Assembly (NCBI RefSeq): GCF_003046185.1
Contig: NZ_PZZL01000006.1
Span: 1 to 64,000, forward strand
Origin: Phreatobacter oligotrophus
GTDB lineage: Bacteria > Pseudomonadota > Alphaproteobacteria > Rhizobiales > Phreatobacteraceae
DNA length: 64,000 nt
Direction of reading: 5' to 3'
Below the pieces are notes generated by a model. That model was not told where the DNA came from, did not search any database, and was given only the letters and a program-made list of their open reading frames with translations. The number at the start of each line of letters is the position of its first letter. Position 1 is the first letter of the stretch. Position numbers and translations under genes: made by a program. Of the stretch, positions 57,693 to 64,000 are shown piece after piece.

Positions 57693-58319
57693 ATGGCCGT
57701 CCTGATTCCGACCTTCACCCTTGAGGCCCGTGCTCTCGCCCAGGGCTTCGCGCCGGTTGCCGGCGTTGACGAGGCGGGCCGCGGCCCGCTGGCCGGCCCG
57801 GTGGTCGCGGCGGCGGTGATCCTCGATCCACAGGCGATCCCCGAGGGCCTTGCCGATTCCAAGGTGCTGGACGAGCCGGCCCGCGAGGCGCTCTACGAGG
57901 CGGTAACGCGCTCGGCGCTGGCCTGCGCCATCGCCTCCTCCGGTCCCGCCCGGATCGATGCGACCGACATCCGCAAGGCGACCCTCCACGCCATGAGCCG
58001 GGCGGTGACGGCGCTGTCGATGCCGGCGCGCCATGTACTGGTCGATGGCCGTGACGTGCCGCCCCTGCCGCTCGGCGTGTCGGGCGAGGCCATCGTCGAC
58101 GGCGACGCGCTGGTGCTCTCCATTGCCGCCGCCTCGATCCTCGCCAAGGTCCATCGCGACCGGCTGATGCGGCAGGTCCATGGCGCCTGTCCGCAATGGC
58201 GCTTCGACCAGCACAAGGGCTACGGCACCAAGGTCCACCGCGAGGCCCTGAAGGCCCACGGCCCCTCCCCGCACCACCGGATGACCTTCGGCTCGCTGAA
58301 GGCGATCAGGGAGGAGTGA
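57693..58319 (+). CDS. rnhB: Ribonuclease HII
   Basis: Removes ribonucleotides from DNA and RNA primers. The protein has 208 residues. The catalytic acidic residues are in VAGVDEAGRGPLAGPVVAA and in ARHVLVDGRD. The conserved C-terminal QHKGYGTKVHREAL and SPHHRMTF are also present. The ATG at 57693 after a GGGG site is preferred; the frame is open further upstream to 57531 but that part is not family-like. Confidence 0.94.
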   Translation: MAVLIPTFTLEARALAQGFAPVAGVDEAGRGPLAGPVVAAAVILDPQAIPEGLADSKVLDEPAREALYEAVTRSALACAIASSGPARIDATDIRKATLHAMSRAVTALSMPARHVLVDGRDVPPLPLGVSGEAIVDGDALVLSIAAASILAKVHRDRLMRQVHGACPQWRFDQHKGYGTKVHREALKAHGPSPHHRMTFGSLKAIREE

Positions 58320-58380
58320 GGAGCAACGGGGCCCCATCGATGGGCAGCGGACGGCCGTCGCTCTTGCGCAAACCTCTCGG

Positions 58381-58470
58381 CGTCATGCCCGGGCTCGGCC
58401 CGGGCATCCACGAATTCTCATGGGGCGGTGGTCAAGTCGTGGATACCCGGCACAAGGCCGGGCATGACGG
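58381..58470. repeat. 90-bp palindromic dispersed repeat, copy 1
   Basis: CGTCATGCCCGGGCTCGGCC begins the element, and CCGGGCATGACGG ends it; the two ends are inverted repeats that can fold into a long stem. An internal block with CATCCACGAATTC and GTCAAGTCGTGGAT is also partly self-complementary. It lies between the convergent rnhB and uracil-DNA glycosylase genes and is about 90% identical to the reverse complement of 62112-62201. It may act as a two-way terminator or be a REP-type element. Confidence 0.8.
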
Positions 58471-58536
58471 AGGGGCGGCTATCGATCGGGGGGTTAAGGA
58501 CAACCCTCGCCACGACGCGATGGGCGCCCCTTCCCC

Positions 58537-59364
58537 TCACATCCCCAGCGCCTTGCGGATGGTCAGCATGTCCCGCCAGGCCTGACGCTTGGCTATCGGG
58601 CTGCGCAGCAAATAGGCCGGGTGGAGCGTGGCGATGGCCTGGATCTCCCGCCCATCCTCCAGCGTGAAGGGCATGAGCCGCCCGCGCGCCTTCATGATGC
58701 CCTTGAGGCCGAGCAGCGTCTCCGTCGAGGGCGCGCCGACGCAGACCAAAAGGTCCGGCGCCTTGAGCGTGATCTGCCGGCGGATGAAGGGCTCGCAGAT
58801 GGCGATCTCCTGCGGCGTCGGCGTGCGGTTGCCGGGCGGCCGCCAGGGAATGATGTTGGCGATATAGGCGTTGGTCGCGCGGTCGAGGCCGACGGAGGCC
58901 AGCATCCGGTCGAGCAACTGGCCCGAGCGCCCGACGAAGGGCTTGCCCTCGAGGTCCTCCTCGCGGCCGGGCGCCTCGCCGACGAACATGATGCGGGCAT
59001 CGCGCGCGCCGTCCTCGAAGACGGTCTTCGAGGCGGTGGTCTTGAGGGCGCAGCCGTCGAAGGCCTCGACGATGGCCTTCAGCGCATCGAGGCTCATCGC
59101 GGCCCGTGCGGCATCGCGCGCGGCAGCCACCGCCGAATCGGGCGAGGGCGGCGCGCCCTCGGCGCTCACCGGACGCGGCCGGGCAACCGCCGGCGCCGCC
59201 ATCTCCGCCGCGCGGGCGGCAGCCGCCTCGCGGCGGCGGGACAGCTCGGCATCGGCCTCGGCGAACCGGTCCACCGCCTCCTCGACAAGCGCCACGTCGA
59301 TGCCCGCGTCGCGGTAGAAGACGAGCAGCGCCTCGATCTCATCAGGGGTAAGCGACAGGGTCAT
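58537..59364 (-). CDS. Uracil-DNA glycosylase, family 4-like
   Basis: Excises uracil from DNA. It has 275 residues. Motif A is GEAPGREEDLEGKPFVGRSG, with the catalytic region expected here, and motif B is LHPAYLLR near the C-terminus. The N-terminal 90 residues are an alanine-rich, probably flexible extension. The usual four-cysteine iron-sulfur site is not obvious: only single cysteines are seen in FDGCALKTT, AICEPF and LLVCVGAP. So this may be a variant family 4 enzyme without a classical cluster. The start is the ATG at 59364. Confidence 0.88.
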   Translation of the reverse strand: MTLSLTPDEIEALLVFYRDAGIDVALVEEAVDRFAEADAELSRRREAAAARAAEMAAPAVARPRPVSAEGAPPSPDSAVAAARDAARAAMSLDALKAIVEAFDGCALKTTASKTVFEDGARDARIMFVGEAPGREEDLEGKPFVGRSGQLLDRMLASVGLDRATNAYIANIIPWRPPGNRTPTPQEIAICEPFIRRQITLKAPDLLVCVGAPSTETLLGLKGIMKARGRLMPFTLEDGREIQAIATLHPAYLLRSPIAKRQAWRDMLTIRKALGM

Positions 59365-59464
59365 GGGGCCATCATAGGCGAAAGGCCGGAGCGCTGCGAC
59401 CCGCTCCGGCCTTGCCTCTCCACCCGCTGCGACCGCCGGGGAGATGATGCTGGGCTGAAGAAAC

Positions 59465-60097
59465 TCAGCGGCGCGGATTGGCGACCAGCTGCGGGCCGGC
59501 GGCGCCGCCATTCAGCGAAACCCACTGGTTCGGGTCGGTCTGCGATTGGCGCTTGATGAAGCGGTAGCCGGTCTCGTGCCAGAGCTTCACCTCGTTGGTG
59601 AAGTTGTCGAGGACGTAGTCGCCGCGATCGGTGACGACCGTCAGGATGGCATGGCCGTCGCCGTTGAGGTCGCGCACCACGGTGATGAGCATGGCCTCGC
59701 GCGGCACGCCGAGGGCGATGAGGCGGCGCTTCTTCTCCAGCACCAGGTCCTCGCAGTCGCCCTTCCCGTCCACCGGATAGGTCCAGTACTCCTCGACACC
59801 GAAGAGCTCGAGGTCGGTGACCTGCTGGATCTCGCGGTTCACCTGGACATTGATCCGGGCGAGCTGGGCGAAGGCGGCGGAGGTCAGCGTGACGCTGCGG
59901 GCGGCCGGCGAGCGCTGGGCGCAATCGACCGGATTCTCGTTGCAGAACTGCACCCAGCCGATGGGCGCCGAGGTGGCGGCGCCAGCGGCAAGCGAGGCGA
60001 CGCGGCGCGGCTGTTGCGGCTGCTGAGCGGCAGCCTCGACGGCAATGCCGGCCATGCCGAAGGCAGCGATGAAAAACCAGGACGCAAAGCGAACCAT
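59465..60097 (-). CDS. Periplasmic transglutaminase-like cysteine peptidase (DUF920/BTLCP)
   Basis: An exported protein of 210 residues with a signal peptide (FASWFFIAAFGMAGIAVEA to AAA). The papain-like triad is readable: Cys in GKGDCEDLVLEKKR, His in NGDGHAILTV, Asp in YVLDNF. BTLCP proteins are common in alphaproteobacteria and are thought to act on periplasmic or envelope proteins. The ATG at 60097 has AGGGG 9 bases upstream; a second ATG 21 bases upstream is possible. Upstream are TTAA-N7-TTAA boxes, so CtrA control is likely. Confidence 0.88.
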   Translation of the reverse strand: MVRFASWFFIAAFGMAGIAVEAAAQQPQQPRRVASLAAGAATSAPIGWVQFCNENPVDCAQRSPAARSVTLTSAAFAQLARINVQVNREIQQVTDLELFGVEEYWTYPVDGKGDCEDLVLEKKRRLIALGVPREAMLITVVRDLNGDGHAILTVVTDRGDYVLDNFTNEVKLWHETGYRFIKRQSQTDPNQWVSLNGGAAGPQLVANPRR

Positions 60098-60145
60098 GGG
60101 TGAAAACCCCTGAACCAACGATGACTGCCCTGCGACCCGGGGTCA

Positions 60146-60219
60146 TTAATCTCCTGTTAATCTTTGCGGCACAAGAGGGGTTGTTAAGACATCGTTAACG
60201 GACCTTACCGAAGGGTTAA
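60146..60219. promoter_or_regulatory. Cluster of CtrA-type binding boxes
   Basis: Two perfect TTAA-N7-TTAA motifs (60146-60160 and 60184-60198) and one near match, TTAC-N7-TTAA (60205-60219), occur within 74 bases between the divergent transglutaminase-like and ETF-QO genes. This is the recognition pattern of the alphaproteobacterial cell-cycle regulator CtrA. The first box lies about 50 bases upstream of the 60097 start codon. Confidence 0.7.
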
Positions 60220-60374
60220 CGCCTGCCGCGACGGGCGGCCGGACGTGCGGAAAGGGCCTGGCGGACGGCACCCCTCGGCCGCTCGACGCGTTGTCTTCGG
60301 CGGGAAGCCGTGCTTTAGAAACCTGCAAAACACCAAGGAAAGCCCTGCGCTTTCCGCAGTCACGAGGATGTTCG

Positions 60375-62051
60375 ATGGCCGAAGCGATGGACCTGCCCGA
60401 GCGCGAGGGCATGGACTATGACGTCGTGATCGTCGGTGCCGGCCCGGCCGGCCTTGCCGCTGCCATCCGCCTTAAACAAATCGACGAAAATCTGTCCGTC
60501 GTGGTTGTGGAAAAGGGCTCCGAGGTCGGCGCCCACATCCTCTCCGGCGCCGTCATCGACCCCTCGGGCCTCGATGCGCTCCTCCCTGACTGGCGCGAGG
60601 ACCCGGACCGCCCGCTGAAGCAGGAGGTCACCGACGACCGCTTCTACTTCCTCGGCCCCGCTGGCGGCATGCGCCTGCCGAATTTCGGCATGCCGAAGCT
60701 GATGAACAACCACGGCAACTTCATCGGCTCGCTGGGCAATGTCGCGAAGTGGCTCGGCGCCCGCGCCGAGGCGCTCGGCGTCGAGATCTATCCGGGCTTC
60801 GCCGCCGCCGAGGTGCTGTTCGACGACAAGGGCGCGGTCATCGGCGTCGCCACCGGCGACATGGGCATTGCCCGCGACGGCGAGATCACCGACCGCTTCA
60901 CCCGCGGCATGGAGCTGCGCGGCCGCTACACCCTCTTCGCCGAGGGCGCCCGCGGCCACCTGACCAAGCAGCTCATCAAGCGCTTCAAGCTCGACGAGGG
61001 CCGCGAGCCCGGCAAGTACGGCATCGGCCTCAAGGAGGTCTGGCAGGTCAAGCCGGAGAACCACAAGCCGGGCCTCGTCCAGCATTCCTTTGGCTGGCCG
61101 CTGGACATGAAGACCGGCGGCGGCTCGTTCCTCTACCACGCCGAGGACAACCTCGTTTACGTCGGCTTCGTCGTCCACCTGAACTACGAGAACCCGACGC
61201 TCTCGCCCTTCGACGAGTTCCAGCGCTTCAAGCAGCACCCCATGGTCCGCCCGACTCTGGAGGGCGGCAAGCGCATCTCCTACGGCGCCCGCGCCATCAC
61301 CGAGGGTGGCTGGCAGTCCGTGCCGAAGCTCGCCTTCCCCGGCGGCGCGCTGCTCGGCTGCGCGGCGGGCTTCGTCAACGTTCCCCGCATCAAGGGCTCG
61401 CACAACGCCGTCCATTCCGGGATGCTGGCGGCCGAGCACCTCGCCAAGGCGCTGGCCGAGGGCCGCTCGCATGACGAGCTCTCGGCCTACGAGGAGAGCT
61501 GGCGCTCCAGCGCCATAGGCAAGGACCTCTGGCCGGTGCGCAACGTCAAGCCGCTCTGGTCGAAGTTCGGCACGATCGGCGGCGTCATCCTCGGCGGCGT
61601 CGACATGTGGATCAACTCGATCTTCGGCGCCTCGCCCTTCGGCACGCTGAAGCACGGCAAGGCCGACTACGCGACGCTGAAGCCCATCGCCGAGGTGAAG
61701 CCGATCGTCTATCCGCGCCCGGACGGGGTGATCTCCTTCGACAAGCTGTCGAGCGTGTTCCTGTCGAACACCAATCACGAGGAGGACCAGCCGGTCCATC
61801 TCACGCTGAAGGACCCGGCGGTGCCGATCCGCGACAACCTGCCGATGTATGGCGAGCCGGCGCGGCTCTATTGCCCGGCGGGCGTCTACGAGGTGGTCTA
61901 TGCCGATGCCGAGGCCAAGACCGACCCGAAATTCGTGATCAACGCGCAGAACTGCGTCCACTGCAAAACCTGCGACATCAAGGACCCCGCCCAGAACATC
62001 AACTGGGTGACGCCCGAGGGCGGCGGCGGCCCGAACTATCCGGGGATGTGA
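60375..62051 (+). CDS. Electron transfer flavoprotein-ubiquinone oxidoreductase
   Basis: Passes electrons from ETF, reduced during fatty acid and amino acid oxidation, to ubiquinone at the inner membrane. It has 558 residues, full length. FAD-binding motif VVIVGAGPAGLAAAIRLK is near the start and the C-terminal 4Fe-4S cluster motif is CVHCKTCDIKDP. An internal hydrophobic quinone-binding helix is expected. The ATG at 60375 is preferred over one 84 bases upstream. Confidence 0.95.
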   Translation: MAEAMDLPEREGMDYDVVIVGAGPAGLAAAIRLKQIDENLSVVVVEKGSEVGAHILSGAVIDPSGLDALLPDWREDPDRPLKQEVTDDRFYFLGPAGGMRLPNFGMPKLMNNHGNFIGSLGNVAKWLGARAEALGVEIYPGFAAAEVLFDDKGAVIGVATGDMGIARDGEITDRFTRGMELRGRYTLFAEGARGHLTKQLIKRFKLDEGREPGKYGIGLKEVWQVKPENHKPGLVQHSFGWPLDMKTGGGSFLYHAEDNLVYVGFVVHLNYENPTLSPFDEFQRFKQHPMVRPTLEGGKRISYGARAITEGGWQSVPKLAFPGGALLGCAAGFVNVPRIKGSHNAVHSGMLAAEHLAKALAEGRSHDELSAYEESWRSSAIGKDLWPVRNVKPLWSKFGTIGGVILGGVDMWINSIFGASPFGTLKHGKADYATLKPIAEVKPIVYPRPDGVISFDKLSSVFLSNTNHEEDQPVHLTLKDPAVPIRDNLPMYGEPARLYCPAGVYEVVYADAEAKTDPKFVINAQNCVHCKTCDIKDPAQNINWVTPEGGGGPNYPGM

Positions 62052-62111
62052 GGCGCGGCGCCTGTCCGCCACCTCCTGAACCGACCGAGGCTGTCTGCGT
62101 CCACCCTTCGG

Positions 62112-62201
62112 CGTCATGCCCGCCCTTGTGGCGGGCATCCACGACTTGACCACCGCATGACGAGAATTCGTGGATGCCCGGGCCAAGCCCGGGCATGACG
62201 G
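62112..62201. repeat. 90-bp palindromic dispersed repeat, copy 2 (inverted)
   Basis: Same length as copy 1 and about 90% identical to its reverse complement. It starts CGTCATGCCCGCC and ends GGGCATGACGG. It lies between the convergent ETF-QO gene and a small secreted-protein gene, as copy 1 lies between convergent genes. Confidence 0.8.
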
Positions 62202-62235
62202 ATCGGTCAGCGCATGACGTCCGATCGACGGAACT

Positions 62236-62652
62236 TCAGCCCCTCACCCGGTGCAGCGTCATTGTGTGGCCATTGCCGCAGCGCGACGAAATCCGGTCGC
62301 GGCTCTCCAGCGTCACCGCGCAGGACGTCTCCGACGTCTGGCTGCCATCGGCACAGCGGCCGCGGAAGGTCAGCCGCGAGGTGAAGCCGGTGAGGCGGCC
62401 GCGTCCCTCCGTGCCACAGCGGCCCGCCGCCTGCGTCTGGAACAGCTCGCGTGCCACGATGGTCGAACCGGTGACGCGGATCTCGACGCCGGCCCGCCCG
62501 CCGGGCTGCGCCGCCCAGAAGCCGGCGAAATCGGCGCCGCGCAGGCGCTGGCCCTGCTGGCCGCCCTGGCCCTGGGCCTGCGCCGCCGCTGGCAGGACGC
62601 CGCCGGCAAGCACCGCGAGGGCGAGGAGGGTGAGGGGCGCGCGCTTGGTCAT
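62236..62652 (-). CDS. Hypothetical secreted protein
   Basis: A 138-residue exported protein with a signal peptide (TLLALAVLAGGVLPAAAQA), a Gln/Gly-rich linker and a C-terminal part that looks like a small beta-sandwich with three paired cysteines (GRCGTEGRG, GRCADG, SCAVTL, SRCGNGH). Function unknown. The ATG at 62652 is in a good position relative to the signal peptide. Confidence 0.6.
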   Translation of the reverse strand: MTKRAPLTLLALAVLAGGVLPAAAQAQGQGGQQGQRLRGADFAGFWAAQPGGRAGVEIRVTGSTIVARELFQTQAAGRCGTEGRGRLTGFTSRLTFRGRCADGSQTSETSCAVTLESRDRISSRCGNGHTMTLHRVRG

Positions 62653-62785
62653 GGCCTATCCTGTCGTCGCCGATCCTATCGACGGTCTTGCGGCGAATCC
62701 GTGACGCCAGCCTAGCGCGCCCGGCGCGTGGCGGCGACTTGCCCCCCGCCGGCCGGAGCGCTAGGCGAAAGCCGGGAGGGCCGCC

Positions 62786-63514
62786 ATGTCGCTGAAGCAG
62801 ACACCCGTCACGCTCACCATCGCCGAACTGACCGAAAGGTTCCCGGACTTTCGCGTGGCCGTGCTGGTCTGCGAGGGGCTCGCCATTCCCGCCAGCCGGC
62901 CGCCCGCCCTCGATGCCCTCATTGCCGAACGCGAGGCCGAGGCCCGCATGTCCTATGCCGGCACGGACCTCTCGGCCATTCCCGGCATCGCCGCCTGGAG
63001 GGCCGCCTACAAGGGCTTCGGCATCAAGAAGACGAGCTATCGCTGCTCGGTCGAGCGGCTGATGAAGAACGCCCTCGCCGAGCGGCCCCTGCCCGCCATC
63101 AATCCCTTCGTCGACGCCTACAACGCCGCCTCGCTGGCAGCCGTTGCCTGCGTCGGCGCCGACGATCTCGACAAGGCCGAGGGGCCCTTCGCCTTCCGCT
63201 TCGCCCGGCCCGACGACACGTTCATCGACATGGCGACCGAGGCCGGCGAGGACCCGAACGATCCACCGAAGGACGGCGAGGTGGTCTATGCCGGCGCCGG
63301 CCATGTTCTCTGCCGTCGCTGGAACTGGCGGCAGGACGCCCGCTCCATCATTACGCCGTCGACGCAGCGGGCCATCGTCACGGTCCAGACCAATGGCTGG
63401 GGCCATGTCGAGGCAGCGGCGGCCGACGCGGCCGACCTCATCACGCGCTTCTGCGGGGGCAGGGTCACGACAGCCATTGCGGATCAGGACCGGCCGACCG
63501 TCACCTTCGACTGA
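62786..63514 (+). CDS. B3/B4 domain protein (PheRS beta-type tRNA-editing-like fold)
   Basis: A 242-residue stand-alone B3/B4 domain, the module that edits misacylated tRNA in phenylalanyl-tRNA synthetase. It has FPDFRVAVLVCEGL, YKGFGIKKTSYRCSVERLM and AINPFVDAYNAASL, the last two marking the family. GGGAGGG precedes the ATG at 62786. Stand-alone members are thought to hydrolyse mischarged tRNA or free aminoacyl substrates. The precise substrate is unknown. Confidence 0.87.
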   Translation: MSLKQTPVTLTIAELTERFPDFRVAVLVCEGLAIPASRPPALDALIAEREAEARMSYAGTDLSAIPGIAAWRAAYKGFGIKKTSYRCSVERLMKNALAERPLPAINPFVDAYNAASLAAVACVGADDLDKAEGPFAFRFARPDDTFIDMATEAGEDPNDPPKDGEVVYAGAGHVLCRRWNWRQDARSIITPSTQRAIVTVQTNGWGHVEAAAADAADLITRFCGGRVTTAIADQDRPTVTFD

Positions 63515-63539
63515 AACCGGGCCTCGTTGACCCTTCGTT

Positions 63540-63559
63540 ACCCGTCACATCGGGTTTTT
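63540..63559 (+). terminator. Short hairpin with T run after the B3/B4 gene
   Basis: ACCCG and CGGGT form a 5-bp stem around a 6-base loop, directly followed by TTTTT, 25 bases after the B3/B4 stop. It is short but has the form of a factor-independent terminator. Confidence 0.5.
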
Positions 63560-63644
63560 CGTCAAAGAAACCTCCCGCATTAAATCGCCCCTCACGGATG
63601 GTCAGGCAGGATGGCCGCAGTTTCCGTTTCCGCGGCGAGGAACC

Positions 63645-64000
63645 ATGCCCGACAACGTGGCCATGAACTTCCGGAAGACCCGCGGTCGTCCCGCCGAAGA
63701 GGCGGCGCCCGCGAGCGGTCCGTCCCTCCTTCTGCTGGCCGGCGTGAGCCTTGCCGTGGGGGTCGCGGCTGTCAGCGTGATGGGAGGCTCGACCGCCCTC
63801 CCCGCCCTGCCGGCCATCGCCACGCCGTGGCGCAGCGCCCCGCCGCCGGTGGCCACCACCCCGGCCGAACCTGGCCCGCGCATCATGGCGGTGGTCCCGG
63901 GCGTGCGCGAGGTCTCGACCGCCGCGACCGGCATGACCCTCGTCAGCCCCGCTGCCATGGCCCAGGTCTATGCGCCGGTCGGCCCGGTCGTGCTGCGCCG
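63645..64000 (+). CDS. Start of a protein cut by the window end, one N-terminal membrane helix
   Basis: Reading frame from ATG 63645, with GCGAGG upstream, stays open to the last base (118 codons). After a charged N-terminus (RKTRGRPAEEAAPASGP) it has one hydrophobic segment (LLLLAGVSLAVGVAAVSVM), then a proline-rich linker. That fits a protein anchored in the inner membrane with a periplasmic domain beyond the window. No family can be named from this part. Confidence 0.6.
   Translation, partial: MPDNVAMNFRKTRGRPAEEAAPASGPSLLLLAGVSLAVGVAAVSVMGGSTALPALPAIATPWRSAPPPVATTPAEPGPRIMAVVPGVREVSTAATGMTLVSPAAMAQVYAPVGPVVLR

Overview
The window is a GC-rich chromosomal segment of an alphaproteobacterium, most likely order Hyphomicrobiales (Rhizobiales). 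The main indicators are the AcpXL/LpxXL cluster for the very-long-chain fatty acid of lipid A, an ArsR-methyltransferase (SahR-type) regulator of the methionine cycle, CtrA-type TTAA-N7-TTAA boxes, a DUF920-type transglutaminase-like protein and a Rhizobiales-like dispersed palindromic repeat. The genus cannot be fixed from this sequence alone. No rRNA, tRNA or CRISPR array was seen.

Layout. 1-1.4 kb: a wrecked IS200/IS605-type tnpB. 1.4-4.8 kb: the dTDP-L-rhamnose operon rfbBDAC. 4.9-8.2 kb: phosphomannomutase and glucose-6-phosphate isomerase. 8.3-12.8 kb: an accessory O-antigen patch with an alpha-oxoamine synthase, a WbpE-type sugar aminotransferase and a decayed IS5 transposase. 12.9-19.1 kb: a tightly overlapping operon encoding a HAD-UbiA fusion, DprE1-like and DprE2-like enzymes, a sugar epimerase, an FAD enzyme and a GtrA protein. 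It has the composition expected of a polyprenyl-phosphoryl-D-arabinose pathway. 19.3-20.1 kb: 3' and 5' fragments of a second rfbA-rfbC pair. 20.4-23.3 kb: manC and an O-antigen ligase/polymerase. 23.3-29.7 kb: the lipid A very-long-chain fatty acid cluster, arranged divergently. Up to this point almost everything serves the cell envelope: nucleotide sugars, a lipid-linked sugar, O-antigen ligation and lipid A anchoring.

30-42 kb: a catabolic and transport block with an L-2-hydroxyglutarate-oxidase-like enzyme, an amidase, a complete peptide/opine-type ABC importer with two tandem binding proteins, then a GFA protein and an Asp/Glu/hydantoin racemase. 42-46 kb: small signalling and membrane proteins (PilZ, DUF2798, DUF2852, TetR, DUF2865). 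46.3-48.3 kb: Kup potassium transporter. 48.3-55.7 kb: a methionine-cycle operon (sahR-metF-split metH) ending in a GT22-like glycosyltransferase. It is preceded by a perfect 16-bp palindrome at the regulator's start codon.

55.8-64 kb: mostly single genes, including a radical SAM protein, VOC protein, RNase HII, family 4-like uracil-DNA glycosylase, a periplasmic transglutaminase-like protein behind CtrA boxes, ETF-ubiquinone oxidoreductase and a B3/B4-domain protein. A protein cut by the window end closes the segment. Two inverted 90-bp copies of a palindromic repeat lie in two convergent intergenic gaps here.

The strongest leads are the D-arabinose-type operon with its fused HAD-UbiA protein, the SahR operator, the cysteine-less ketosynthase partner in the lipid A cluster, and the CtrA box cluster.
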